Assembly: GCF_001598915.1 (NCBI RefSeq)
Contig: NZ_BDAP01000003.1
Coordinates: forward strand, 124,001 to 188,000
DNA from: Williamsia muralis NBRC 105860
Lineage (GTDB): Bacteria; Actinomycetota; Actinomycetes; Mycobacteriales; Mycobacteriaceae
DNA: 64,000 nt
Reading direction: 5' to 3'
This document shows, in pieces, positions 10,280 through 20,024 of the stretch. The first letter of the stretch is position 1; every line of letters starts with the position of its first letter. A model generated the notes under the pieces. The model saw only the letters and a list, made by a program, of their open reading frames with translations, searched no databases and was not told the origin of the DNA. The position numbers were made by a program, and so were the translations under genes.

Positions 10280-12097
10280 GTGATGATCCGATCAATTCAC
10301 CTGTGGCCCGTTCGACTCCTCGGGATCTCCCTCGTGGTGGTCATCGGGGTCGCGTCGGCAGGTTGTGCCGGTGATGACAACGGGCCGGGCGCTGCAGCGC
10401 AACGATTTCTGAATGCTTTCGCCGATCAAGACGGCAGCCGCGCCGGAGCCCTGACCGACGATCCCGTGTCGGCGACGTCTGCGATCGACGCGACCTGGAA
10501 GGGCTTGGCCGCCACCGAGATGTCGGCCGACACAGGGCAGGTGAAGGTCACCGGGGACACGGCCACGGTCGCAACCGACTACACGTGGGAACTGCCGGGC
10601 GGGCGCACCTGGGAGTACCGGGCGACCGTGCAGATGTCCCGCAGTGACGCTGGCTGGCAGGTTCGCTGGGTGCCGTCGAACGTTCATCCGAAACTCGGTG
10701 GGAACCAGACGATGCAGCTGCGGACGCTCGAGGCCCAGCGTGCAGCGGTCCGCGAGAGCGACGGCACCAATGTGCTGGTACCGGGCACTGTGTACGACGT
10801 CAGGTTCGATGCCGCGGTGGCCGCCGATTCCGGCGCGGTCGTGTCCACCGCGACGGCACTGGCGACTGTTTTAGGTCGGTTTGCTCCGATGTCCGCGCAG
10901 GCCATCGCCGAGCAGGCAACCGGGCTGGGCGGCGAGTACTCGGTGATCACGCTCGGTCAGCGTGACTTCGATCAGGTCCGTGACCAGCTCGCGGGTCTGC
11001 CCGGGGTGTCGACGGTCGACCAGGCAGATCTCGTCCCCTCTGATCCGAAGTTCGCCCCGGCGCTGCTCACCCAGGTGAAGAAAGAAGTGTCCAAGGATCT
11101 CGAGGGCAAGGCCGGCTGGCGCGTCGTGTCGGTCAACCCGAACGGACTCGATGCCGATGTGCTGGCCGAGACCGACCCTGCCCCGGCTCCGTCGGTCCAG
11201 ATCAGTTTGTCCCGCGAAGTGCAGGAAGCGGCGCAGCGCGCGGTGGACCAACGCACAGATTTCCAGGTGGCCATGGTCGCCATCCAGCCGTCCACCGGTC
11301 GCATTCTTGCGATCGCGCAGAACGAGCTGGCCGACCGGGACGGCCAGATCGCGACCATCGGCCTCTATCCGCCCGGTTCGACCTTCAAGGTGGTCACCTC
11401 CGCAGCTGCGATCAGCACCGGGCTGGCCCAGCCATCGACCATGGTCGGGTGCCCCAGTGAGGTCACCATCGGCGAACGCAGCGTCCCGAACTACAACGGT
11501 TTCGGACTCGGCACTGTCCCGATGCAAACCGCTTTTGCCCGGTCGTGCAACACCACCTTCGCCAAACTGGCGAGCGAGATGGGTCCCTCTGATCTGACGC
11601 GGACCGCCGCATCTCTCGGTATCGGTCCCGAGTATCACGTGGTCGGCCTGCCGACGGAGAGCGGGTCGGTCCCGATCGCACCCGAACTGGTGCAGCGCAC
11701 GGAAGACGGGTTCGGCCAGGGCAAGGTGCTGACCAGCCCGTTCGGCCTGGCGATGGTGGCGGCCACGGTGGCACGCGGTTCGACACCGATCCCGTCGCTG
11801 ATCGTCGGCCGAGACACCACCATCTCAGGGCCTCACCCTGACATGGACCCGGCCGTGGTCACGAAGTTGCGCCCCATGATGCGCGAGGTGATCTCGTCCG
11901 GCACCGCGTTGCGCATGCAGGATCTCGGTGAGGTGTTCGGCAAGACCGGTGAAGCCGAGGTCGCTGCGGGTTCGCACGCCTGGTTCGCCGGCTACCGCGG
12001 TGACCTGGCCTGGGCGACGTTGGTGGTGCTCGGTGGGAGCTCGGACAACGCGGTGGCCGTCACGCACGAGTTCTTGGCGGCACTGCAGCCACGGTGA
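10280..12097 (+). CDS. Class B penicillin-binding lipoprotein (Rv2864c-like)
   Basis: A peptidoglycan transpeptidase of 605 residues anchored as a lipoprotein: hydrophobic signal and lipobox A-S-A-G-C with Cys29. After the signal comes an NTF2-like MecA_N domain (about 38-150), a PBP dimerisation region and the transpeptidase domain. The active-site motifs are S-T-F-K (Ser367, Lys370), S-C-N (Ser422, Asn424) and K-T-G (Lys555). The overall layout resembles MecA/PBP3-type low-affinity PBPs; the M. tuberculosis homologue is linked to beta-lactam response. Start is GTG at 10280 or the adjoining ATG at 10283. Confidence 0.93.
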   Translation: MMIRSIHLWPVRLLGISLVVVIGVASAGCAGDDNGPGAAAQRFLNAFADQDGSRAGALTDDPVSATSAIDATWKGLAATEMSADTGQVKVTGDTATVATDYTWELPGGRTWEYRATVQMSRSDAGWQVRWVPSNVHPKLGGNQTMQLRTLEAQRAAVRESDGTNVLVPGTVYDVRFDAAVAADSGAVVSTATALATVLGRFAPMSAQAIAEQATGLGGEYSVITLGQRDFDQVRDQLAGLPGVSTVDQADLVPSDPKFAPALLTQVKKEVSKDLEGKAGWRVVSVNPNGLDADVLAETDPAPAPSVQISLSREVQEAAQRAVDQRTDFQVAMVAIQPSTGRILAIAQNELADRDGQIATIGLYPPGSTFKVVTSAAAISTGLAQPSTMVGCPSEVTIGERSVPNYNGFGLGTVPMQTAFARSCNTTFAKLASEMGPSDLTRTAASLGIGPEYHVVGLPTESGSVPIAPELVQRTEDGFGQGKVLTSPFGLAMVAATVARGSTPIPSLIVGRDTTISGPHPDMDPAVVTKLRPMMREVISSGTALRMQDLGEVFGKTGEAEVAAGSHAWFAGYRGDLAWATLVVLGGSSDNAVAVTHEFLAALQPR

Positions 12098-12209
12098 CCG
12101 GCTCAAGCTGTTCGGGGCGGTAGTGAGCTTTGTAAAAGACATCCTGCCAATATTTTTTGTCGATTCCGGCACGGGGTGGAACCAAAACTGAGAAGCTCTC
12201 GTCAGATTC

Positions 12210-13073
12210 TTAATCGGATCGGCGGGGCACTGGAGGGGGGTACCCCGCCGATCCGTTTGTTCGACCCAAGGTGGCCCGATCCGGGGCAGTTCGATCCGGG
12301 ACCACGAGGAATTGGCCGGTGTCCGGGTGGATCCATGTCAACACCGGATGTTCGTACACCTCACTGAGCAGCGCGGCCGTCATCACCTCGCGTGTCGGCC
12401 CGGCGGCCACCATCGTGCCGCCCTTCATCACCAGCACCCGGTCCGCATACGCCGCCGCAAGCGACAGGTCGTGCACCACGATCAGGACCGCGCCGCCGTC
12501 ATGGCGCCGTTCGCTCAGTATCGTCAGCAAACGTTCCTGGTGATGGATGTCCAAGGCCGCGGTCGGTTCGTCGAGCATCAAGATGGGTGTCTGCTGAGCC
12601 AGTGCGCGAGCCAGCGCAACCCGGGCCTGCTGCCCACCGGACAGTTGGCTGAATGGCCGATCGCGCACCTGCAGCAGATCGCATTGCGTCAGTGCCGCTT
12701 CCACCACTGCTGCGGACTGCGCCGCCCGTTCGGTTCTGGACCAGGGAAAACGGCCCATCTCCACCACTTCGTGCACCAGGAATGGGTTGTCTTCACGGTG
12801 CGACTGCGTCACCAGGGCTCGCCGTCGCGCCAGCTCGACAGGGGACAGTGACCCGAGGTCAGCCCCCGCCACGGTGACCGACCCCGCGGCAAGGGGACGC
12901 AGACCCGCCAGGCCCGACAACAGTGTCGACTTTCCACAGCCGTTCGGGCCCACCAGCGCAACGATCTCGCCCGTACCGAGTTCGAGGTCCACGTCGGTCA
13001 CGATGGGGCGGCCACCGATGGCGACGTGCACGTCGCGTGCGACGAGAGCCTGCCCGGGCGTCGACTCCGTCAC
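12210..13073 (-). CDS. hmuV: Heme ABC transporter ATP-binding protein
   Basis: ATPase of the heme importer. 287 residues from the GTG at 13073, which overlaps the hmuU stop codon in GTGA. Walker A G-P-N-G-C-G-K-S-T at 42-50, Q-loop around Gln90, signature L-S-G-G-Q at 144-148, Walker B I-L-M-L-D-E-P at 164-170 and the switch His201 are all intact. The last 15-20 residues (proline- and arginine-rich) are encoded by a strong inverted repeat that looks like the terminator of the facing PBP gene. In HmuTUV/FecCDE systems the ATPase drives import of heme across the plasma membrane. Confidence 0.92.
   Translation of the reverse strand: MTESTPGQALVARDVHVAIGGRPIVTDVDLELGTGEIVALVGPNGCGKSTLLSGLAGLRPLAAGSVTVAGADLGSLSPVELARRRALVTQSHREDNPFLVHEVVEMGRFPWSRTERAAQSAAVVEAALTQCDLLQVRDRPFSQLSGGQQARVALARALAQQTPILMLDEPTAALDIHHQERLLTILSERRHDGGAVLIVVHDLSLAAAYADRVLVMKGGTMVAAGPTREVMTAALLSEVYEHPVLTWIHPDTGQFLVVPDRTAPDRATLGRTNGSAGYPPPVPRRSD
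12215..12262 (+). terminator. Intrinsic terminator-like hairpin after the PBP gene
   Basis: A perfect 13-bp inverted repeat, CGGATCGGCGGGG at 12215-12227 and its complement at 12243-12255, with a 15-nt loop, followed on the plus strand by TTTGTT. It is placed to stop transcription from the PBP gene. It lies inside the last 15 or so codons of the opposing hmuV gene, so the same DNA also codes for the HmuV C-terminus. Confidence 0.6.
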
Positions 13074-14152
13074 CAGCCGACTCCGGTGTGACGGCTGCGA
13101 CGCAGCAGCAGGAAGAACACCGGCCCACCGATCAGGGACGTGAGCATCCCCAGCGGAAGGTCGGCGCCGGTCATCAGCGTCCGAGCGCCCAGATCGGCGG
13201 CGCACACGACGATCGCCCCGCCGATGACGCTGGCGGGAAGCAGGATCACGTGCCGCGGCCCGACGATCAACCGCATGAGGTGGGGGACAACCAATCCGAC
13301 GAACATCACGATCCCGGTGAAAGCGACGGCAGCAGCGGTGAGCACCGCGACCAGCAGAATGGCGATGCGCCGAACCGTTTCCACCCTGACGCCCAGGGCG
13401 GCGGCCTGAATTTCGCCCAGCGACAACAGATCCAGCCTGCGGACCAGCAGCAGGCTCACGGCGATGGCCGCAGTCGCCACCGGCAGCACCACCCACACCG
13501 GACGCCAGCCGACACCTTGGAGCGACCCCAGCTGCCAGAAGACGATCTGTTCGCGGTCGTTGGTGTCGGCGAGGAAGGTCAGGAAGGCAATGATGCCCGA
13601 GGCGAACGCGTTGACCGCAATGCCGATGAGTATCAACATGATCGGCGACGACGATCCATCTCGCATCGACAGGGTGTAGACCACGGCCACTGTGATCAGT
13701 GCGCTGATGAAGGCGGCGCCGGCCAGCCCCCACACACTCGCCCAGATCCCGCCCGACACGATGGCCAGGCAGGCGCCGACCGCGGCGCCGGCCGACACCC
13801 CGATGACACCGGGCTCGGCGAGTGGGTTGGCCAGGACGCCCTGGAGCAGACAGCCTGCGCAGGCGAGTGTCGCCCCGACGAGCAGACCCATCACGATGCG
13901 GGGAAACCGTACGGTCCACAAGGTTTCTTCCCCATTGGGGGAGCTCGGCATCGGCCCGATGTCGAGGCCCATGTGATGCATCACCGATCCGAACACCTCG
14001 GCAGGCGGGATGTACACCTGGCCACTGGCAGCCGACCACCCGACCAAGACGACAAGCAGCGCCAGCATGAGGGCGATCACGAGGGAATTGCGGGAGAAGG
14101 CAACCCGTTTGGCGCTGCCGACAGTCGGGATCTGCTCGCGAAGTGCCTTCAC
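13070..14152 (-). CDS. hmuU: Heme ABC transporter permease (FecCD family)
   Basis: Membrane permease of the heme importer, 360 residues with about nine to ten hydrophobic spans. Family hallmarks include R-F-P-R-I-V-M-G-L-L-V-G-A, G-C-L-L-Q-G-V-L-A-N-P-L-A-E-P and the coupling-helix region near G-A-A-V-G-A. Its GTG start overlaps the hmuT stop by 4 nt and its stop overlaps the hmuV start by 4 nt, so the three are translationally coupled. Confidence 0.93.
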   Translation of the reverse strand: MKALREQIPTVGSAKRVAFSRNSLVIALMLALLVVLVGWSAASGQVYIPPAEVFGSVMHHMGLDIGPMPSSPNGEETLWTVRFPRIVMGLLVGATLACAGCLLQGVLANPLAEPGVIGVSAGAAVGACLAIVSGGIWASVWGLAGAAFISALITVAVVYTLSMRDGSSSPIMLILIGIAVNAFASGIIAFLTFLADTNDREQIVFWQLGSLQGVGWRPVWVVLPVATAAIAVSLLLVRRLDLLSLGEIQAAALGVRVETVRRIAILLVAVLTAAAVAFTGIVMFVGLVVPHLMRLIVGPRHVILLPASVIGGAIVVCAADLGARTLMTGADLPLGMLTSLIGGPVFFLLLRRSRHTGVGW

Positions 14153-15201
14153 ACGTAGATCGCTTCGGCCAGTGCCGCGAGCACCCGCCCGGTGTCGGGG
14201 CCGAAGGTGAGGATCTCGGCCTGGTCCATCTGCACCACACGCCGATTGCGCCCGGCGTCGGTCTGGGCCAGGCCCGGCAACTGCAGCACCTTGTCGATTC
14301 CGCCGACCGATTCCGCTCCTTGCGTCATCACCAGAATGACCGCGGGATCGGCGTTGATCATCGCCTCCGCGTCGACGGTGGCGAAAGAGGAGGTCAACCC
14401 GGCCGCGGTCCCGGCATCGACGCCACCGATGGCCTCGATCAGATCGTCGGCGCCCGAGCCAGGTCCGGCCAGGAGCTTGAACCTCTCACCGCGCAGGTAC
14501 AGAAATGCCATCTTCGACCCATGCGCCCGTTCGGGCACCGACGCCCGTGCCGATTCGATCTCCGCGTCGGTGCGGGCGGCAAGGGCCCGGCCCTGATCGG
14601 GCACGCCCAGAGCTCCGGCGACCGCAGTGATGAGCGGGCCGGTCGAGGCAATGGTGCGGTCCTTGGCGAACACCACGACCGTGATCCCGGCGGCGCGCAG
14701 TTGATCGATGGTCCCCGGCGGATTCACCGACTCGTCGATGAGCACCACACTGGGATCGGCGGCCAAGACCGCTTCGATGTTGACCGAGTGTCCGCTGTCG
14801 GTGATCAGAGGAAGCTGCCCCGCCTCGGGGATGACGGTGGACCGGTCACGTGCGACTACTCGTTCACCCAGCCCGAGGGAGAACACGATGTTCGCCAGGG
14901 TGCCCGAGCGATCGATCGCGATGATGCGGCTCGCGTCGGCGACCGTGACCCGTCCGCCGCCCACCGAATCCACGGTCACCGGCAACATCGGGACGGGATT
15001 GTCGGCAATCGGCTCGACGTCCGGGCCTTCGAGCGCGGCGGTCTGCGGACCGGACCGCAAGTTGTTGTCCTGCGCCGTCGAACTGTTCGCCGAGTCGGTG
15101 ATCGGCGCGGTGGAACAAGCTCCCATCAGCACGCCGATGATCATGATCAGCGCTGCGACGACCGGCGCAGTTCTTCCACCGGAAGACCGGTTCTTGACCA
15201 T
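14149..15201 (-). CDS. hmuT: Hemin-binding lipoprotein
   Basis: Substrate-binding lipoprotein of the heme importer, 350 residues. The ATG at 15201 is preferred over the GTG at 15222 because GGAG lies 7 nt upstream. The signal ends in the lipobox L-M-G-A-C with Cys29. The mature part is a class III periplasmic-binding fold (R-I-I-A-I-D-R-S-G-T-L, A-L-G-V-P-D-Q-G). Candidate heme axial ligands are a Tyr (F-L-Y-L-R-G-E) and a His (D-S-G-H-S-V-N), as in corynebacterial HmuT. A possible iron-regulator box lies directly upstream. Confidence 0.9.
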   Translation of the reverse strand: MVKNRSSGGRTAPVVAALIMIIGVLMGACSTAPITDSANSSTAQDNNLRSGPQTAALEGPDVEPIADNPVPMLPVTVDSVGGGRVTVADASRIIAIDRSGTLANIVFSLGLGERVVARDRSTVIPEAGQLPLITDSGHSVNIEAVLAADPSVVLIDESVNPPGTIDQLRAAGITVVVFAKDRTIASTGPLITAVAGALGVPDQGRALAARTDAEIESARASVPERAHGSKMAFLYLRGERFKLLAGPGSGADDLIEAIGGVDAGTAAGLTSSFATVDAEAMINADPAVILVMTQGAESVGGIDKVLQLPGLAQTDAGRNRRVVQMDQAEILTFGPDTGRVLAALAEAIYV

Positions 15202-15221
15202 CGTCGCACTCCATCCCAGCA

Positions 15222-15240
15222 CAGTGTGAGCCTTACCTTA
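15222..15240 (-). promoter_or_regulatory. Candidate IdeR/DtxR iron box upstream of hmuT
   Basis: On the minus strand the sequence TAAGGTAAGGCTCACACTG aligns with the IdeR/DtxR consensus TTAGGTTAGGCTAACCTAA at 12 of 19 positions, with the left half nearly complete and the right half weak. It sits about 20-40 bp upstream of the hmuT start, overlapping the expected promoter. Iron-dependent repression of heme uptake would be the normal logic; this is an inference from sequence match and position. Confidence 0.5.
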
Positions 15241-15296
15241 CTTAGGGCTATACGGCTGTGATCGTGCGGGGGACAGCCGCGGGTTAGGCTGGATAC

Positions 15297-16160
15297 ATGC
15301 CAGTTCGTGCCGCCCTGACCCCCGGCGAGATCTCGCCCACCCTGTCCGTGCCGTCGTTCATCCCGCGCCCCGAGTACGTGTGGAAGTCGACGGTGAACGA
15401 AGGTCACGAGCCGTGGGTTCAGACACCCGAGACCATCGAGAAGATGCGGGTCGCGAGCAAGATCGCGGCCAACGCCCTGGCCGAGGCGGGTAAAGCGGTG
15501 GCACCCGGGGTCACCACGGATGAGCTGGACCGGATCGCCCACGCGTACATGATCGACCACGGCGCGTACCCTTCGACGCTGGGCTACAAGGGCTTTCCCA
15601 AGTCCTGCTGCACCTCGCTCAACGAGGTGATCTGTCACGGGATCCCGGACTCGACCGTCATCGAGGACGGCGACATCGTCAACATCGATGTCACGGCATA
15701 CATCGACGGGGTGCACGGCGACACCAATGCCACCTTCCTCGCCGGCGATGTCGCCCAGGAGGTGGTCGATCTCGTCGACCGCACCCGCGAGGCGACGAAC
15801 AGGGCGATCAAGGCGGTGCGTCCGGGCCGGGAACTGAACGTGATCGGGCGGGTCATCGAATCGTACGCAAACCGCTTCGGCTACAACGTGGTCCGCGACT
15901 TCACCGGCCACGGGATCGGTGAGACGTTCCACAACGGTCTGGTGATCCTGCATTACGACCAGCCCAACGTCGAGACGCTGATCGAACCAGGGATGGTGTT
16001 CACCATCGAGCCGATGATCAATCTCGGCGCCCTCGAATACGAGATCTGGGACGACGGCTGGACCGTCGCCACGGCAGACCGCAAATGGACCGCGCAGTTC
16101 GAGCACACCCTGGTGGTCACCGACGCCGGGGCGGAGATCTTGACCCTGCCGGACGCCTGA
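15297..16160 (+). CDS. map: Methionine aminopeptidase type I
   Basis: Removes the N-terminal methionine from new proteins. 287 residues, with the roughly 40-residue N-terminal extension carrying P-x-x-P motifs that is typical of actinobacterial MapB (type Ic). The dimetal ligands are visible: D-V in N-I-D-V-T, D in H-G-D-T-N, H in G-H-G-I-G, E in I-E-P-M and E in F-E-H-T. It is transcribed away from hmuT and followed 26 bp later by cobQ. Confidence 0.96.
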   Translation: MPVRAALTPGEISPTLSVPSFIPRPEYVWKSTVNEGHEPWVQTPETIEKMRVASKIAANALAEAGKAVAPGVTTDELDRIAHAYMIDHGAYPSTLGYKGFPKSCCTSLNEVICHGIPDSTVIEDGDIVNIDVTAYIDGVHGDTNATFLAGDVAQEVVDLVDRTREATNRAIKAVRPGRELNVIGRVIESYANRFGYNVVRDFTGHGIGETFHNGLVILHYDQPNVETLIEPGMVFTIEPMINLGALEYEIWDDGWTVATADRKWTAQFEHTLVVTDAGAEILTLPDA

Positions 16161-16186
16161 CCTGTGGCTCACCTAAACCTCCGTCG

Positions 16187-17704
16187 ATGAAAGGCGCCTT
16201 GCTGGTCGCGGGCACCAGTTCCGACGCCGGTAAGAGTCTGATCGTCGCCGGGCTGTGTCGTGCGCTTCATCGTTCGGGTGTGTCGGTGGCGCCGTTCAAG
16301 GCGCAGAACATGTCGAACAACTCGGTCGTCACGCTCGACGGGGGTGAGATCGGGCGAGCACAGGCAATGCAGGCCGCGGCCTGCGGGCTGGCGCCGTCCG
16401 TGCGTTTCAACCCGGTCCTGCTCAAGCCCGGTAGCGACCGGCGCTCGCAGGTTGTGGTCCGTGGGCAGGCAGACGGGTTCGTCGGTGCGGTGGACTACCA
16501 CAGTCGCAGAGCGGCTCTGGCCGGTGTCGTGGGGGACGAATTGCGTTCACTGCGCGACGATTTCGATGTCGTCATCTGTGAGGGTGCGGGGTCGCCCGCC
16601 GAAATCAACCTCCGTGCGTCCGACATCGCCAACATGGGTCTCGCCGAGATGGGCGATTTGCCGGTGATCGTGGTCGGCGACATCGATCGCGGTGGTGTGC
16701 TGGCTCATCTGCTCGGAACGCTGGCGTCGCTCGGGGCGGCCGACCAGGCGCGCATCGCAGGTTTTGTGGTCAACAAGTTCCGCGGCGACCGATCGATATT
16801 GGAGCCGGGTCTCGAGCAACTCCACGCCCTCACCGGCCGGCCGACCATCGGGGTGATCCCGTTCGCGGAGGGCCTGTGGCTCGACGCCGAGGACTCGCTT
16901 GCCAGCGTGGTCGGGCACCCCGTGGGGCGATCTGCTCCGGCTGTGGGCACGGACCGGTTGTCGGTGGCGGCGATACGCCTGCCCCGGATATCCAACTCCA
17001 CCGACGTCGAGGCGCTGGCGTGCGAGCCGGGAGTCGACGTGCGCTGGGTGGACGACCCTGCGAGCGTTGCCGTGGCCGATCTGGTGGTGATCCCCGGCAG
17101 CAAGGCAACGGTGTCTGATCTGAAGTGGTTGCGTGCCAGGGGAATCGACTCGGCGTTGATCACCCGCTCCAGAACCGGACGGCCTGTCCTGGGGATCTGC
17201 GGCGGCTATCAGATGCTGGGCAGATCCATCACCGACGACGTGGAAGGTCACGTGGGAGAAGTCGCGGGCCTGGGGATCCTCGCCCTCGACGTCGTCTTCG
17301 GCGAGTACAAGGTGCTCCGGCAGGTGAACGGCACGGCATGGGGACATCCGGTGACCGGGTATGAGATTCACCACGGGCGGGTGGTCGCTTCCGGAGATGA
17401 CGCACTGTTGATCGATGCGGAGGCGGGCGGCGAGGGCAGTGTGCGTGGAGCTGTTGTGGGCACCCACTGGCACGGGTTGCTGGCATCGGACGGATTCCGT
17501 CGTGACTATCTCCGCCGGGTGGCCGGCCACGTCGGACGTTCCGGGTTCGTACCCGGGGAGGTGTCGTTCGAACAGGCGAGGATGTCGCAGCTCGATCTGA
17601 TCGCCGACCTGGTGGAGACCGAACTGGACATGGAGTTCATCGCCGACGTGGTCACCGCTGGGCCGAAGCCGGGGTTGCCGACGCTCACGGCCACGCTGAC
17701 TTGA
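16187..17704 (+). CDS. cobQ: Cobyric acid synthase
   Basis: Glutamine-dependent amidation of adenosyl-cobyrinic a,c-diamide at four side chains in cobalamin synthesis. 505 residues from the ATG at 16187; longer in-frame readings overlap map and are rejected. N-terminal dethiobiotin-synthetase-like ATPase with G-T-S-S-D-A-G-K-S and K-A-Q-N-M-S-N-N. C-terminal class I amidotransferase with the nucleophile in G-I-C-G-G-Y-Q and the His in G-T-H-W-H-G. It is separated from the other cobalamin genes by about 6 kb. Confidence 0.95.
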   Translation: MKGALLVAGTSSDAGKSLIVAGLCRALHRSGVSVAPFKAQNMSNNSVVTLDGGEIGRAQAMQAAACGLAPSVRFNPVLLKPGSDRRSQVVVRGQADGFVGAVDYHSRRAALAGVVGDELRSLRDDFDVVICEGAGSPAEINLRASDIANMGLAEMGDLPVIVVGDIDRGGVLAHLLGTLASLGAADQARIAGFVVNKFRGDRSILEPGLEQLHALTGRPTIGVIPFAEGLWLDAEDSLASVVGHPVGRSAPAVGTDRLSVAAIRLPRISNSTDVEALACEPGVDVRWVDDPASVAVADLVVIPGSKATVSDLKWLRARGIDSALITRSRTGRPVLGICGGYQMLGRSITDDVEGHVGEVAGLGILALDVVFGEYKVLRQVNGTAWGHPVTGYEIHHGRVVASGDDALLIDAEAGGEGSVRGAVVGTHWHGLLASDGFRRDYLRRVAGHVGRSGFVPGEVSFEQARMSQLDLIADLVETELDMEFIADVVTAGPKPGLPTLTATLT

Positions 17705-17739
17705 CCCGATCGTCGTACCCGGACACGTAGGCTGACCGG

Positions 17740-18561
17740 GTGAGTATCGAACACCGCACCCTCACCGTGGGCGACCTGCAGTTCGACGTCAGGATAGGTG
17801 GGCCGGAGAAGGCGCCGTCAGTGCTGTTGCTGCACGGATTTCCCACCACCGGAGCCTGTTTCGACGGCGTCGTCGGACGGCTGCACGATTCGGGCCTGCG
17901 CACCATCGTTCCGGACCAGCGCGGCTACAGCCCCGGAGCCCGGCCCGACGATGTCGCAGCATACGAGCTGCGGCACCTGGCCTCCGACGCCATCGGCATC
18001 CTGGACGCCCTGGGCATCGGGTACACGATGGTGGTGGGACACGACTTCGGGTCGCTCGTGGCGTGGCATCTGGCCGGCCACCATCCGGATCGGGTGACCG
18101 GACTCGTCGCGGTCAGCGTGGGCCACCCGTCGGCGATCTCGACGTCCCTGGCCGCGAGCGATCAGCGTGAACGGTCGTCGTACATCCTCGACTTCGTCAA
18201 GCCCGACGCAGAAGACACCATGCTCGCCGACGACGCGAAGATGCTGCGAGAGCTGGTTCCCGACGACAGCGTGCTGCCCCTCACCGAGCGTCCCGCGCTG
18301 ACCGCGGCGCTGAATTGGTACCGCGCGAACTTCACCGGCGACATCAAAGCGCACCTGTCGTGCCCGCCGATCGAAGCCCCCACGACGATGCTCTGGGGCG
18401 ACCAGGATTTCGCGCTGGGGCGCGAGCAGGCAGAGGGGAGTGGACGATACGTCTACTCCGACTACCGGTTCGCTGCTCTCGAAGGCGTCGATCACTGGGT
18501 GCCGCAGAATGCGGCGGCCGCGCTCGCGAGCGAGGTCGCGTTGCGTTCAGCCGTGTGGTGA
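17740..18561 (+). CDS. Alpha/beta hydrolase, epoxide-hydrolase-like
   Basis: A 273-residue alpha/beta hydrolase. The oxyanion segment H-G-F-P begins at His32. The nucleophile elbow G-H-D-F-G-S places an aspartate (Asp102) where serine esterases have serine, as in soluble epoxide hydrolases and haloalkane dehalogenases. W-G-D-Q-D and G-V-D-H-W-V-P supply the acid and the base His. Epoxide hydrolase is the more likely activity because of H-G-x-P; the substrate is unknown. GTG start, 35 bp after cobQ; the next gene is convergent. Confidence 0.82.
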   Translation: MSIEHRTLTVGDLQFDVRIGGPEKAPSVLLLHGFPTTGACFDGVVGRLHDSGLRTIVPDQRGYSPGARPDDVAAYELRHLASDAIGILDALGIGYTMVVGHDFGSLVAWHLAGHHPDRVTGLVAVSVGHPSAISTSLAASDQRERSSYILDFVKPDAEDTMLADDAKMLRELVPDDSVLPLTERPALTAALNWYRANFTGDIKAHLSCPPIEAPTTMLWGDQDFALGREQAEGSGRYVYSDYRFAALEGVDHWVPQNAAAALASEVALRSAVW

Positions 18562-18599
18562 TCCTCCCTGTCCGGTGACCCGGCCCAGGCCCGGTCCCC

Positions 18600-20024
18600 T
18601 CAGACCTCGAGGCCGAGGAGCGCGTTCTCGAGGACTTCCGGCATGGCGGGGTGGATCCAGTACTGACCGCGGGCCATGTTCTTGACGTCCAGTCCGAACG
18701 ACATGGCCTGGATGACGGGCTGGATGACCGACGGCGCCTGCGGGCCGATGATGTGCGCGCCCAGGATGCGTCCGGTGCCCTTCTCGGCGATCACCTTGCA
18801 CAGACCGGTGAGGTCCTCCATCGCCCAGCCGTACGCCACATCGCCGTAGTTCTGCACCTTGACGGTGATGTCGAGGCCGGACTGCACCGCCTCGTCCTCG
18901 GTCAATCCGACCGACGCGATCTGCGGGTGGGTGAACACCGCAGCCGGTACAAAGCGGTGGTCGAAGGATTCGAGTTCGGTGCCGTCCCAATCGCGCAGGA
19001 GGTTGGCCTGCACCACCCGACCTTCGTGATTGGCGACGTGCTTGAGCTGGTACTTCGAGGTGACGTCGCCGACAGCCCACACGTTCCGGGCCGCGGTGCG
19101 CCCGTAGGCGTCCCGGCAGACGCGGCCCTCGGAGTCGATGTCGACGCCGATCGTGTCCAGTGCCAGCCTGTCGCCGTTGGGGATCCGGCCGACAGCGACC
19201 AAGAGGGCATCTCCGGTGATGACGGTGTCGTCGGCGAGCTGCACCCGGACGTCGCCGGAATCCTCCTGCTCGACACTGTGGATCGCGGACTCGAAGTGCA
19301 CATCCCATGCGGCCGAGGCGATTTCGGTGAACCTGCGGGAGATGTCGGCGTCCTGCGCGCGCAGGAGAGCGTTGCTGCGGGCGATGATCGACACCTTCGA
19401 ACCCAATGCGCCGAACACGTGGGCGAACTCGGCCGCGATGTAGCCGCTGCCGATGATGATCAGGTGCCTGGGGAGCTCGGGTAGACGCATCACGTCTTCG
19501 TTGGTGTGGAAGTCGACCCCGCTCTCGGCGACCACGTCCTGGATGGCCGGCCTCGATCCGGCGGCCAGCACCACCTTGGTGGCCACGACCTCGTCTCCGG
19601 CAGCGGTGCGCAGCCGATACCGTCCGTCGTCGGTGACCCCGTCGAACTCCACATGACTGGTGTAGACGGTGATGTTGGTGCAGTCCTCCACTCGGTAGCG
19701 TTTACCGCCCGCCGAGATCGGATCGATCCGTCCGAAGACGCGATTCACGATGCCCGGCCAGTCGACCTTCTCCACCGAGCCCGTGACGCCGAGACGTTCG
19801 CCCTCCCGGATGGTCTGGGCGATCTCCGCGGCGTACACGAACATCTTGGTGGGGATGCAGCCGACGTTCAGGCAGGTTCCGCCGTAGATGCTCTCCTCGA
19901 AGATCGCGATCTCCTGATCGGCGAACCTCTCGTCGGGGATCGAGTTGCCGGTTCCCGAACCGATGATCGCCAGGTCCACCTCGTGCACGTGTGGATGGCC
20001 GTTGTTCGTTGTCGATTCAGCCAT
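18600..20024 (-). CDS. mtr: Mycothione reductase
   Basis: Flavoprotein disulfide reductase that regenerates mycothiol (MSH) from mycothione with NADPH, a marker of actinobacterial thiol metabolism. 474 residues from the ATG at 20024, which has GAGG 8 nt upstream; a GTG three codons earlier is less well placed. FAD motif G-S-G-T-G-N, redox-active Cys51 and Cys56 in [14 protein letters not shown] motif G-S-G-Y-I-A-A-E-F, and the C-terminal H-P-A-M-P-E base. Its start overlaps the upstream hydrolase stop by 8 bp. Confidence 0.95.
   Translation of the reverse strand: MAESTTNNGHPHVHEVDLAIIGSGTGNSIPDERFADQEIAIFEESIYGGTCLNVGCIPTKMFVYAAEIAQTIREGERLGVTGSVEKVDWPGIVNRVFGRIDPISAGGKRYRVEDCTNITVYTSHVEFDGVTDDGRYRLRTAAGDEVVATKVVLAAGSRPAIQDVVAESGVDFHTNEDVMRLPELPRHLIIIGSGYIAAEFAHVFGALGSKVSIIARSNALLRAQDADISRRFTEIASAAWDVHFESAIHSVEQEDSGDVRVQLADDTVITGDALLVAVGRIPNGDRLALDTIGVDIDSEGRVCRDAYGRTAARNVWAVGDVTSKYQLKHVANHEGRVVQANLLRDWDGTELESFDHRFVPAAVFTHPQIASVGLTEDEAVQSGLDITVKVQNYGDVAYGWAMEDLTGLCKVIAEKGTGRILGAHIIGPQAPSVIQPVIQAMSFGLDVKNMARGQYWIHPAMPEVLENALLGLEV

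Noticed and set aside
13074-14240. In-frame extension of hmuV upstream of 13073
   Set aside because: It runs through hmuU in another frame and gives Arg-rich sequence; the GTGA overlap start explains the gene fully.
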